In this document: positions 1 through 7,613 of the stretch, piece after piece | Layout: each line of letters opens with the position of its first letter | Numbering within the stretch: the stretch's first letter is position 1 | Assembly (NCBI RefSeq): GCF_001043955.1 | Contig: NZ_LABZ01000124.1 | Coordinates: 1 to 35,164, forward strand | Direction: 5' to 3' | Source of the DNA: Methylobacterium tarhaniae | Lineage (GTDB): Bacteria > Pseudomonadota > Alphaproteobacteria > Rhizobiales > Beijerinckiaceae | Length of the DNA stretch: 35,164 nt | Position numbers and translations under genes: made by a program | Notes under the pieces: generated by a model | What the model was told of the DNA's origin: nothing | Databases searched by the model: none | Seen by the model: only the letters and a program-made list of their open reading frames with translations

Positions 1-245
1 CTGCGCCCCCGCGCCGGCCCGGGAGGCCCTGGCGACAATGGGGCACGGCCTGGGCGAGGACCATGCCCGGGCGGGCCGGCTCCCCCCCGGGCTGAACGGA
101 TTGGGTCCGGCCCTGAGCGCCGCGACCCCGCGCCCCCCCAGCATCCCGGGCCAGGCAGATCGGGCTATGGAAGCTCCGCCTCGTCACCCACCGCCACGGC
201 ACCGTCGTCGATGTGGCGGTGGGTGACGAGGCGGAGCTTCCATAG
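1..245 (+). pseudogene. Degenerate inverted copy of the 3' end of the threonine aldolase gene
   Basis: Read on the plus strand, this stretch encodes a corrupted version of the C-terminal part of the aldolase that lies on the minus strand just to the right. MGHGLGEDHARAGRL matches MGDRLGEDHARARRL, and GLNGLGPALSAA is identical. About 80 bases that encode TNIVQVDLA and the following residues are missing, and many changes are towards C or G in runs. After the gap, the copy re-enters the aldolase frame near 158 (IGLWKLRLVTHRH) and reads through the palindrome centre to a TAG at 243-245. It has no start or upstream part, so it is non-functional. Because it begins at the window edge, it may be a contig-end fold-back artefact rather than a genuine duplication. 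Confidence 0.7.
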
Positions 246-252
246 CCCGATC
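158..252. repeat. Large palindrome: 40-bp perfect arms, 15-nt spacer
   Basis: Bases 158-197 are the exact reverse complement of 213-252, separated by 198-212. Weaker pairing continues outward to about 150/260. It is the junction between the aldolase gene and its inverted partial copy. The two converging reading frames end in the same peptide, VGDEAELP, because each reads into the other's arm. Confidence 0.95.
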
Positions 253-1220
253 GGTCTGGCGAGGATCCCGCGCGCCTCCAGCATTCCGAGCCAGGCCGCG
301 CTGTCGTGCCCGCTGCGCGCCAGATCGACCTGCACGATGTTGGTCTGCGGGATCGCGGCGCTCAGGGCCGGACCCAATCCGTTCAGCCCGGAGGCGAGCC
401 GGCGCGCCCGGGCATGGTCCTCGCCGAGGCGATCGCCCATCGTCGCCAGGGCCTCCAGGCCGGCGGCGGCGGCGATGCCGACCTGCCGCTGGGTGCCGCC
501 CAGCATCTTGCGCAGGCTCCGGGCTCGCGCGACCAGCGCGGCCGGCCCGGCGAGCAGGGCCCCCATCGGCGCGCTCAGGCCCTTCGACAGGCACAGGGAC
601 ACCGTGTCGACCTCCGCGGCGATCCGGGAGGCCGGCACGCCGAGATGGACGGCGGCGTTGATGAGCCGCGCCCCATCGAGATGCACCGGGATGCCGAAGG
701 CCTGAGCCATGGCCCGGACCGCCCTCATGTGGTCGAGCGGCGGCACCGTCCCGCCGGCATTGTTGTGCGTCGTCTCCAGGCCGATGAGCCCGGTCCGCAG
801 GCTCGATCCGCTGGGCCGCAGGGTATCGGCCAGGATCTGGAGGTCCATCGCCCCGTCGATGCCGGCGATGCCGAGGGGGAAGGTGCCGGTGAAGGTCGCG
901 GCGCCGCGCTCCGCCGTGTACATGTGCGACTGCGCCTCCAGGACGACCTGCTCCTGGCGCCCCGCCTGGCAGAGGGTCGCCACCAGGTTCGCCATCGTGC
1001 AACTCGGCAGGTACAGGGCCGCCTCCTTGCCGAGGAGCCGTGCCCCCGCCTCCTCGAGGGCGAGGGCCGTCGGGTCGTGGCCGAGGCCGTCATCGCCGAG
1101 CGGGGCCGCCGCGATCCGTGCATACATCGCCGGCGTCGGCCGGGTCAGGGTGTCGCTGCGCAGGTCGACGACGGCCTCCGCCTCCCCGCCCAGCGCCGTC
1201 GCCCTCTCTCGCGCGGTCAT
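165..1220 (-). CDS. Low-specificity threonine aldolase (PLP), 3' end altered by palindrome
   Basis: Fold-type I PLP enzyme of the beta-eliminating lyase / threonine aldolase family (PF01212), which cleaves L-threonine or L-allo-threonine to glycine and acetaldehyde. VVDLRSDTLTRPT near residues 17-29 is the family's N-terminal signature. LDGARL at 181-186 carries the PLP-pyridine aspartate, and Lys213 in LSKGLSAPMG is the expected Schiff-base lysine. The start ATG overlaps the stop of the upstream binding-protein gene (ATGA), so the two are translationally coupled. Residues up to about 338 (LRLVTHRHIDD) look native. The last dozen or so (GAVAVGDEAELP) are encoded by the inverted arm of the palindrome at 158-252, so the natural C-terminal helix is probably lost or mis-assembled. 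The family call is firm, the intactness is not. Confidence 0.85.
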   Translation of the reverse strand: MTARERATALGGEAEAVVDLRSDTLTRPTPAMYARIAAAPLGDDGLGHDPTALALEEAGARLLGKEAALYLPSCTMANLVATLCQAGRQEQVVLEAQSHMYTAERGAATFTGTFPLGIAGIDGAMDLQILADTLRPSGSSLRTGLIGLETTHNNAGGTVPPLDHMRAVRAMAQAFGIPVHLDGARLINAAVHLGVPASRIAAEVDTVSLCLSKGLSAPMGALLAGPAALVARARSLRKMLGGTQRQVGIAAAAGLEALATMGDRLGEDHARARRLASGLNGLGPALSAAIPQTNIVQVDLARSGHDSAAWLGMLEARGILARPIGLWKLRLVTHRHIDDGAVAVGDEAELP

Positions 1221-2152
1221 CGATAGGCCGCCGGATCGCCGGAATCGGTCGGATTGGCCAGGACACGCTTGAGCACGTCGCTCATCGGCAGCTTGAGGTT
1301 GATCTGCCGCGGCGGGATCGGGCTCTCGAAATACTTGGTGTAGAGCTTCGCCACGGTCCCGTCCTTCATCAGGCCGACGACCGCCTCGTCGACGATTGTC
1401 TTGAAGGCCGGATCGTCCTTGGGCTCGAGGATGCCGTAGGGCGCGAATTCGAGGCCCTTGGTGCCGATCTTGTAGCTGTCGCGGTCCGGGGCGTTGGCGA
1501 CCGTCGTGTAGGCCATGGCGTCGTCATTGGCGGTGCCCTGGGCGCGGCCGCTCGACAGGAGCAGGAAGGCCTCGGCGGTGTCCTTGGCGGCCATCACCTT
1601 GATGTCGAGGTTGTCGCGCGCGCTGGCCTGCACGACGTAGCGCTGGGTCTGGCCGCCGGCCTGGGCCGAGATCGCCTTGCCTCGGAACGACGCGAGGTCG
1701 TTCACGTCGACATCCGTGCTCTTGCGGGCCACGAGAACGATCTGCGCCACGAAGGTCGTGGGCGCGAACGAGACCAGTTTGTGGCGCTCCGGCAGGTTCG
1801 TCGCCGTGCCGCATTCCAGATCGATCGTGCCGTTGCTGATCAGCGGGACGCGGGTGGCCGACTGGACCGGGACATGGCGGATCTCGAGCGCGGGCAGTCC
1901 GAGCGTCGCCTTGATCCTCTGGGCGACGTGCTCGCAGATCTCGAGGCTGTAGCCGATCGGCTTGCCGTCGTTGTCCAGGAAGGCGAATGGCGGCGAGGCA
2001 TCGGGAAACCCGATCTGGATCGTGCCCGTCTTCCTGATCCGGTCGAGGCGGCCCCCGTCCTCGGCGCGGGCGGCGGTCGCGCTCGCCGCGGCGACGACAA
2101 CGGCACAGGCCCATGCAAGTACCGACCGTGCAAGTATCGGCTTGATCGTCAC
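1217..2152 (-). CDS. ABC transporter substrate-binding protein, amino-acid type (family 3)
   Basis: Periplasmic solute-binding protein of the bacterial family 3 type (PF00497), about 311 residues. A GTG start at 2152 is preferred because AGGAGG lies 7 bases upstream and it places a signal peptide (KPILARSVLAW, then an Ala/Val-rich core ending ATAARA) at the N-terminus. A longer frame reaching 2239 has no such support. The mature part starts RLDRIRKTGTIQIGFPDASPPFAF, followed by GYSLEICEHVA, the usual opening of amino-acid binders. No permease or ATPase gene adjoins it. Its stop overlaps the start of the threonine aldolase gene (ATGA), and a LysR regulator is divergent. The ligand may therefore be a hydroxy-amino acid, which is inference only. 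Confidence 0.88.
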   Translation of the reverse strand: MTIKPILARSVLAWACAVVVAAASATAARAEDGGRLDRIRKTGTIQIGFPDASPPFAFLDNDGKPIGYSLEICEHVAQRIKATLGLPALEIRHVPVQSATRVPLISNGTIDLECGTATNLPERHKLVSFAPTTFVAQIVLVARKSTDVDVNDLASFRGKAISAQAGGQTQRYVVQASARDNLDIKVMAAKDTAEAFLLLSSGRAQGTANDDAMAYTTVANAPDRDSYKIGTKGLEFAPYGILEPKDDPAFKTIVDEAVVGLMKDGTVAKLYTKYFESPIPPRQINLKLPMSDVLKRVLANPTDSGDPAAYR

Positions 2153-2235
2153 CCGATGCCTCCTCTCTGCCCGAATTGATCCTGCGCCGGGGGCCGTACC
2201 TGGCGACGACGTCCACCGCTGCGCTACGTCAGGAA

Positions 2236-2254
2236 GCATGGCCGAAAGCTATGC
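2236..2254. promoter_or_regulatory. Candidate LysR-type operator (GCAT-N11-ATGC)
   Basis: In the divergent gap between the binding-protein gene and the LysR gene, GCAT at 2236-2239 and ATGC at 2251-2254 form a dyad separated by exactly 11 bases. This fits the T-N11-A core of LysR-type binding boxes. It lies about 45-60 bases before the LysR start and 85-100 bases before the binding-protein start, where an autoregulating, divergently acting LysR protein would be expected to bind. Confidence 0.5.
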
Positions 2255-2297
2255 CGGCTGCTAATTCCGATTCGACACTGGCCGATACGGATCTGAT

Positions 2298-3239
2298 ATG
2301 GCGCCGAGACGCATGAGCTTCCGTCACGTCGAGGCGTTCCGTACGGTGATGCTGGCGGGCTCGATGACCGAGGCGGCACGCCGGCTGCACACGTCGCAGC
2401 CGCAGGTCAGCCGGCTGATCGCGCAGCTCGAGGCGATCACCGGGCTGATGCTGTTCGACCGCCACGGCAGCCGCCTGTCTCCCACCGTCGAGGCGGAGCG
2501 CTTCCATCACGAGGTCGAGCGGGCCTGCGTCGGGCTCGCCAGCCTCGAAGCCGCGGCAGCCGACATTCGTCTCTTCGGGGCCGGCCGCCTGAGCGTCGCG
2601 GCCATGCCGCGCCTCGCCGGCGGGCTGCTCGCCCGCTCCGTCGCCCGCTTCAAGCACGAGAATCCGGGGGTCATGGTTTCGCTCCATGCCGGCGACGAGG
2701 GCACGGTGTACAAGTGGATCGCTGAAGGCTCCTGCGATGCCGGCCTCACCATGCTGTACGGCGCAGAGCAGCCGGGCGTGCAGGCCGAGCCGGTGCTGAG
2801 CCTCGATTGCGTGGCGGTGCTGCCCCGGGGCCACCGGCTGGCGCGTCAGGCCGTGCTCGGCCCGGCCGATCTCGACGGCGAGCCCTTCATCGCCTCGCCG
2901 GTCGGCAATCCGCTGCGGGTGCAGATCGACGCGGTCCTCGATACGGCCGGCATCCGGCGCCCCGTCGCGGCCGAGGCCGGCCTCGGCTCGGCGGTCTGCG
3001 CCCTGGTGGCGGCGGGCCTCGGCATCAGCCTGATGAACCCGCTGGCGGCTTACGAGGAGGCGAAGGTCTCGCCGATCGAGATTCGCCGCTTCGCCCCGGC
3101 ACTGCCGGTGGTCTTCGCCCTGGTCTTCCCGCCGCTGCGGCCGCCGGGCCGCCTCGTCGCCGCCTTCAGCGCCTGCGCGCGGGCGGTCCTGCTGAGCGAA
3201 CTGGCCGTGCTGCAACCCGACCCCGCCGGGTCGCGCTGA
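2298..3239 (+). CDS. LysR family transcriptional regulator
   Basis: A 313-residue LysR-type regulator. The N-terminal winged HTH covers roughly residues 6-65 (FRHVEAFRTVMLAGSMTEAA, then SQPQVSRLIAQLE). The C-terminal part is a two-lobed periplasmic-binding-like effector domain (GRLSVAAMPRLAGGLLA onwards). The ATG at 2298 is used here. A second in-frame ATG at 2313 (MSFRHVEAF) is equally plausible, since neither has a strong ribosome site. The sequence resembles regulators of opine or amino-acid uptake genes. Divergent placement from the binding protein/aldolase pair makes that pair the likely target. Confidence 0.9.
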   Translation: MAPRRMSFRHVEAFRTVMLAGSMTEAARRLHTSQPQVSRLIAQLEAITGLMLFDRHGSRLSPTVEAERFHHEVERACVGLASLEAAAADIRLFGAGRLSVAAMPRLAGGLLARSVARFKHENPGVMVSLHAGDEGTVYKWIAEGSCDAGLTMLYGAEQPGVQAEPVLSLDCVAVLPRGHRLARQAVLGPADLDGEPFIASPVGNPLRVQIDAVLDTAGIRRPVAAEAGLGSAVCALVAAGLGISLMNPLAAYEEAKVSPIEIRRFAPALPVVFALVFPPLRPPGRLVAAFSACARAVLLSELAVLQPDPAGSR

Positions 3240-3246
3240 CGACGGC

Positions 3247-4695
3247 TCACTCCGCCGCCAGCGGCTTCGCCACGTCCTCCAGCGACTTCCTCTCCGCCGC
3301 CACGCCCCAGATCCCCGCCACCGCCCCCGCGGCGATCATCAGCGCGGAGGCGAGCAGGTAGCCGCCGAAGATGGCGTTGCGGGAATGGCCCTCGATCAGC
3401 ACGCCGAACAGGGCCGGCCCCACCGCCCCGACCGAGGTGCCCACCGCGTAGAACAGCGCGATGGCGAGCGCCCGGATCTCCAGGGGGAACACCTCGCTCA
3501 CCGTGAGATAGGCCGAGCTGGCCGCCGCGGAGGCGAAGAAGAACACCGCCATCCAGCACATAGTCAGCGTCGTCGCGGTGACCAACTCCTGCTGGAACGC
3601 CCAGCCGCTCAAGGCGAGCAGCACGCCCGACATCCCGTAGGTGAAGGCGATCATCGGCTTACGGCCGATCGTGTCGAACAGCCGCCCGAGCAGCACCGGC
3701 CCGAGAAAGTTGCCGGCGGCGAAGGGCAGGATGTACCAGCCGACGCCGTCCGCCGGCACCTGGTAGAAGTCGATCAGGATCAGCGCGTAGGTGAAGAAGA
3801 TCGCGTTGTAGAAGAAGGCCTGGGCCGACATCAGCACGAGGCCCACCCCCGCCCGCTGCCGATAGGCCTTGAGCGCGGACACCACCTCCGAGAGCGGCGT
3901 GTGGGTGCGCTGGCGCAGCCGCGCCTTCGGGAACGGCCCCTCCGCGAGGGTGTGGCCCTCCCGACGGAAGCGCGCCTCGATGCCGGCGACCAGGGCCTCG
4001 GCCTCCTCGTGCCGCCCGTGGGTCATCAGCCAGCGCGGGCTCTCGGGGATCCAGGTGCGGAGGAAGAGGATGATCAGCCCCAGGACGGCGCCGAGCCCGA
4101 AGGCGACGCGCCAGCCGATATCGGGCCCGAACAGGGCCGGATCGAGCACGATCAGCGAGGTGCCGGCGCCGAGCACCGCGCCGAGCCAGAAGCTGCCGTT
4201 GATGACGAGGTCGGTCCAGCCCCGGGCGCGGGCCGGGATCAGCTCCTGGATGGTCGAGTTGATCGCCGTGTACTCGCCGCCGATGCCGGCCCCGGTGAGG
4301 AAGCGGAAGAGGCAGAAGCTCCACAGGTTCCAGGACAGGCCGGTGGCCGCGGTGGCCGCGAGGTAGACCGCGAGCGTGATGAAGAAGAGTTTTTTCCGCC
4401 CGAGCCGGTCGGTGAGCCAGCCGAAGCCCACCGCCCCCAGGACCGCGCCGGCGAGGTAGCTCGAGGTGGCGAGCCCGATCTCGGCGTTGGAGAAGTGCAG
4501 GGTCGGGCTCGCCTTCAGCGCGCCGGCGAGCGCGCCCGCCAGCGTCACCTCCAGCCCGTCGAGCACCCAGGTGATGCCGAGCGCCAGCACCACCAGGGTG
4601 TGGAACCGGCCCCAGGGCAGCCGGTCGAGCCGGGCCGAGACGTCCGTCTCGATCACGCCGCCGGGGGCGGTGCGGGTGGCGGAGGAAACCGTCAT
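3247..4695 (-). CDS. MFS transporter, sugar/metabolite porter type
   Basis: Major facilitator superfamily carrier of 482 residues with about 12 hydrophobic segments. Signatures are GWLTDRLGRKK between TM2 and TM3, FRFLTGAGIGGEYTAINS in TM4-5, PESPRWLM before the central loop, and RLFDTIGRKPM between TM8 and TM9. This is the layout of sugar/aromatic-acid:H+ symporters. The ATG at 4695 is chosen because it starts MTVSSATRT shortly before TM1, with GGAAAGG upstream. The frame stays open far beyond it into the neighbouring gene, but that extension is Arg/Pro-rich shadow sequence. Substrate unknown. It ends 8 bases from the stop of the convergent LysR gene. Confidence 0.88.
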   Translation of the reverse strand: MTVSSATRTAPGGVIETDVSARLDRLPWGRFHTLVVLALGITWVLDGLEVTLAGALAGALKASPTLHFSNAEIGLATSSYLAGAVLGAVGFGWLTDRLGRKKLFFITLAVYLAATAATGLSWNLWSFCLFRFLTGAGIGGEYTAINSTIQELIPARARGWTDLVINGSFWLGAVLGAGTSLIVLDPALFGPDIGWRVAFGLGAVLGLIILFLRTWIPESPRWLMTHGRHEEAEALVAGIEARFRREGHTLAEGPFPKARLRQRTHTPLSEVVSALKAYRQRAGVGLVLMSAQAFFYNAIFFTYALILIDFYQVPADGVGWYILPFAAGNFLGPVLLGRLFDTIGRKPMIAFTYGMSGVLLALSGWAFQQELVTATTLTMCWMAVFFFASAAASSAYLTVSEVFPLEIRALAIALFYAVGTSVGAVGPALFGVLIEGHSRNAIFGGYLLASALMIAAGAVAGIWGVAAERKSLEDVAKPLAAE

Positions 4696-4799
4696 CGGGG
4701 CCTTTCCGGCACGCAGGCCTGACCATGCCCTCCCGAAATGGCTCACCTCGTCGCGACGGGAACCCGCAACACGACAGAAACCTTCGTCGTGGCCTGGCG

Positions 4800-5201
4800 C
4801 TACGCCCTGGCCCCGACCGGCTTGAATACCCCCGTGGCGGTCGCCACGACCCGCCCGGCCTCGTCGCGGATCTCGGCGTCGCAGAACAGGATCGACTGGC
4901 CGGCCCGGGTCACCCGCCCCTCGGCCAGGAGCACGCCGTGGCCGGGCGAGAGGAAGCGGGTCTGCATGTCGAGGGTCACCACCGGCCGTCCGGCGGTGAG
5001 CCGGGCCACCGTGCCCATGGCGATGTCGAGGAGGGTGCAGAGGATGCCCCCATGGGCGATGCCGAGATTGTTGCCGTGCTGCGGCCCCAGCTCCAGGCGC
5101 AGGCGCGTGCGCCCCTCGACGACCTCCAGCGCCTCGATGCCGCAGAGCCGGGCGAACGGGATGTCCGCGCCGTAGATCATGCTGTTCTCCGCCTCGTCCA
5201 T
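4800..5201 (-). CDS. PaaI-type hotdog thioesterase
   Basis: A 133-residue single hotdog-domain protein of the PaaI/YdiI thioesterase group (PF03061 fold). The central GNNLGIAHGGILCTLLDIAMG contains the HGG motif and the long hotdog helix. The following strands (VTLDMQTRFLSPG, LLAEGRVTRAGQSILFCDAEI) are typical. Likely hydrolyses an acyl- or aryl-CoA. The start at 5201 (MDEAENSM) is preferred over one at 5228 because GGGAGCGG precedes it. The gene lies upstream of, and on the same strand as, the MFS gene. Confidence 0.85.
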   Translation of the reverse strand: MDEAENSMIYGADIPFARLCGIEALEVVEGRTRLRLELGPQHGNNLGIAHGGILCTLLDIAMGTVARLTAGRPVVTLDMQTRFLSPGHGVLLAEGRVTRAGQSILFCDAEIRDEAGRVVATATGVFKPVGARA

Positions 5202-5370
5202 CCGTCCGCTCCCTGTCGGCTGTCGCACCTATGGGGAGAGTTCGCCGGCCTGGCAATTCGCGCTATGGTTTCCGCCGCAGGCGCGAACGGCCTCGTCCGT
5301 CCACGCGAGGCAAGCCCGACGGGGTGCCGGCGCCGATGCGCCGAACGCCGGCGCGATGCAAAGAGAGTTC

Positions 5371-6057
5371 ATGAGCGCTTCGACCCCCTCCTCCTTCGTC
5401 CGCACCCGCTGGTGGTGGGTGCGTCACGCCCCCGTCCGGGGCGACGGCGGCCGCATCTACGGCGGCAGCGACATCGCGTGCGATTGCGGCGACGCCCACG
5501 TCTTCGCCGGCCTCGCCCCGGTGCTGCCCCGCGGCGCGGTCTGGGTCGCGAGCCATCTCGGCCGCACCCGGCAGACCGCCGAGGCCCTGTGGCAGGCCGG
5601 CGACTTCACGGTGGACGGCACCGTGCCCCGCCTCACCGCCCTGCCGGCTCTGGCCGAGCAGAATCTCGGCGAGTGGCAGGGCCAGGACCGGACGCGCTTC
5701 TTCGCCGAGCGCCAGCCTTCGGCCGCGAGCTACTGGTTCGCCCCTGCCGACGAGCGCCCGCCGGGCGGCGAGAGCTTTTCGGAGTTATGCGAGCGGGTGA
5801 AGGCGGCGATCGACGAACTCACCGCCGAGCATAGCGGGCGCGATATCGTGGCGGTGGCCCATGGCGGCACGATCCGGGCGGCGATCGCCCTGGCGCTGAA
5901 CCTGGGCCCGCAGGGCGGGCTCGCCTTCGCGGTCGAGAATTGCTCGCTCACCCGCCTCGACCACTACGCCGGCTGGGACGGGGCGGGCTGGCGGGTCGGC
6001 ATGGTGAACGCCCAGCCTTGGCTCGCCGCCGCCGAGGGCGCCGGGCCGGCGGCCTGA
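5371..6057 (+). CDS. Histidine phosphatase family protein (phosphoglycerate mutase-like)
   Basis: A 228-residue member of the histidine phosphatase superfamily (PF00300). The catalytic RH is Arg18-His19 in WWWVRHAP. Further signatures are SHLGRTRQTAEAL, NLGEWQGQ and VAHGGTIRA, which carries the second catalytic histidine. The ATG at 5371 follows AAGAGAG. Substrate cannot be told from sequence; homologues include alpha-ribazole phosphatase-like and broad phosphomonoesterases. No cobalamin genes are nearby. Divergent from the thioesterase gene, with a 169-base gap. Confidence 0.88.
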   Translation: MSASTPSSFVRTRWWWVRHAPVRGDGGRIYGGSDIACDCGDAHVFAGLAPVLPRGAVWVASHLGRTRQTAEALWQAGDFTVDGTVPRLTALPALAEQNLGEWQGQDRTRFFAERQPSAASYWFAPADERPPGGESFSELCERVKAAIDELTAEHSGRDIVAVAHGGTIRAAIALALNLGPQGGLAFAVENCSLTRLDHYAGWDGAGWRVGMVNAQPWLAAAEGAGPAA

Positions 6058-6062
6058 AATTT

Positions 6063-6103
6063 GCCGGCGATCCGGGAGAGCAAGCCTCGCCCCGATCGCC
6101 GGC
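6063..6103 (+). terminator. Stem-loop after the histidine phosphatase gene
   Basis: GCCGGCGATC (6063-6072) pairs perfectly with GATCGCCGGC (6094-6103) across a 21-base loop, starting 6 bases after the stop codon. No T-run follows, so it may act as an mRNA 3' stabiliser or a Rho-assisted terminator rather than a classic intrinsic one. Confidence 0.4.
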
Positions 6104-6177
6104 GTCATGAAATCTCCGAGCCCGGCGCCGGGCGCAGACCCCCTCATGCCATACCGCCCGTTCCGTTCGGAGCGCGG

Positions 6178-6206
6178 TTGACAAGCCATCCTCCCCCGCG
6201 AACGAT
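6178..6206 (+). promoter_or_regulatory. Candidate sigma70 promoter for the binding-protein-led gene set
   Basis: TTGACA at 6178-6183 is a perfect -35 hexamer. After a 17-base spacer comes AACGAT (6201-6206), which keeps the important A2 and T6 of the -10 element. This would give a leader of roughly 55 bases before the GTG start at 6269. Confidence 0.5.
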
Positions 6207-6268
6207 GCACCCGGGCGCCCTCGACGGCGTACCGCACGAACGAACGTCGTCGACGAAGGACGGACCGG

Positions 6269-7498
6269 GTGAGGACAACGCTTCTGGCGGCGGCTCTGGC
6301 CGTCGTGTGGCAGGGGGCTGCCGTCGCGCAGCAGGCGCCGGCCACGACTTCCCAAACCGTATCCGACGGGGTGGTGCGCCTCGGCTTCCTGCTCGACATG
6401 TCGGGACCCTATGCCGACGTGACCGGGCCCGGCAGCGCCGCGGCGGCCCGCATGGCGGTGGAGGATGCCGGCGGCAAGGTTCTGGGCGCGCCGGTCGAGG
6501 TCGTGGTCGCCGATCACCAGAACAAGCCCGACATCGCGGCGGCCACCGCCCGGGCCTGGTTCGATACCGGCAGAATCGACGCGATCCTGGACGTCGCGGC
6601 CTCCGCCACCGCGCTCGCCGCCGCCGACATCGCCAAGGCCAAGAACAAGGTGATCGTGTTCAACGGGCCCGGCGCGGTGCGGCTCACCAACGAGGCCTGC
6701 TCCCCCGTCTCGGTGCACTGGGCCTACGACACCTATGCGCTGGCGAATTCCACGGCGCTCGCCACCGTCAAGGCCGGCGGCGATTCGTGGTTCTTCGTCA
6801 CCGCCGACTACGCCTTCGGCCAGGACCTCGAGCGCGATGCCGGCGCGGTGGTGAAGGCGAATGGCGGCAAGGTGCTCGGCGGCGTGCGGGTGCCGCTCAA
6901 CAATGCCGACTTCTCCTCCTTCCTGCTCCAGGCGCAGGGCTCGGGCGCCAAGGTGATCGGCCTCGCCAATGCGGGCGCCGACACCACCAACGCGATCAAG
7001 CAGGCCGCCGAGTTCGGCCTGACCCAGGGCGGGCAGAAGCTCGCCGGGCTCCTCGTCTATATCAGCGACGTGCACAGCCTGGGCCTGAAGGCGACGCAGG
7101 GAATGCTGCTGACGGAGGGCTTCTACTGGGACCTCAACGACGAGACGCGGGCCTGGTCGAAGCGCTACTTCGAGCGCGTGGGCAAGATGCCGAACATGTC
7201 CCAGGCCGGCGTCTACTCGACGGTGATGCACTACCTCAAGGCCGTCCAGAAGGCCGGCACCGACGAGACCTCGGCCGTGATGAGGGCGATGCGCGAGATG
7301 CCGGTGGACGACTTCTACGCCCGCGGCGGGCGCATCCGGGAGGACGGCCGCATGATCCACGACATGTACCTGTTCGAGGTCAAGACGCCGGAGGAGTCGA
7401 AGGGGCCGTGGGACCTCTACAAGCTCGTCGCCACGGTTCCGGGCGAGCAGGCCTTCCAGCCGCTCTCGGCCTCCCGCTGCCCCCTGGTGAAGAAATGA
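6269..7498 (+). CDS. ABC transporter substrate-binding protein, branched-chain amino acid type
   Basis: A 409-residue periplasmic binding protein of the Leu/Ile/Val (LivJ-like, PF13458) family. The GTG start at 6269 has AAGGA upstream and gives a signal peptide (MRTTLLAAALAVVWQGAAVAQ). The mature domain opens VRLGFLLDMSGPYADVTGPG, followed by ARMAVEDAGGKVLGAPVEVV. This is the usual ligand-site start of the family, which often binds aromatic or aliphatic carboxylates rather than amino acids in soil alphaproteobacteria. No permease or ATPase genes lie alongside. It is first in a same-strand series with a cyclase, an ene-reductase and a hydroxyacyl-CoA dehydrogenase, so it probably feeds that pathway. 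Confidence 0.9.
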   Translation: MRTTLLAAALAVVWQGAAVAQQAPATTSQTVSDGVVRLGFLLDMSGPYADVTGPGSAAAARMAVEDAGGKVLGAPVEVVVADHQNKPDIAAATARAWFDTGRIDAILDVAASATALAAADIAKAKNKVIVFNGPGAVRLTNEACSPVSVHWAYDTYALANSTALATVKAGGDSWFFVTADYAFGQDLERDAGAVVKANGGKVLGGVRVPLNNADFSSFLLQAQGSGAKVIGLANAGADTTNAIKQAAEFGLTQGGQKLAGLLVYISDVHSLGLKATQGMLLTEGFYWDLNDETRAWSKRYFERVGKMPNMSQAGVYSTVMHYLKAVQKAGTDETSAVMRAMREMPVDDFYARGGRIREDGRMIHDMYLFEVKTPEESKGPWDLYKLVATVPGEQAFQPLSASRCPLVKK

Positions 7499-7613
7499 TC
7501 CCGATGGCCGGAACACTGCGATCGAACGGCCCCCGGCCGTCGGCGAGCGCGACGGCGCGCCGCCGCGCGTGCGGCGGACCGCCCTCGCGGCGCCAGCAGC
7601 GAGAACTGCACGC

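Noticed and set aside
3247..5256. MFS gene extended to 669 codons
   Set aside because: The extension overlaps the thioesterase gene out of frame and lacks hydrophobicity. The ATG at 4695 gives the family N-terminus.
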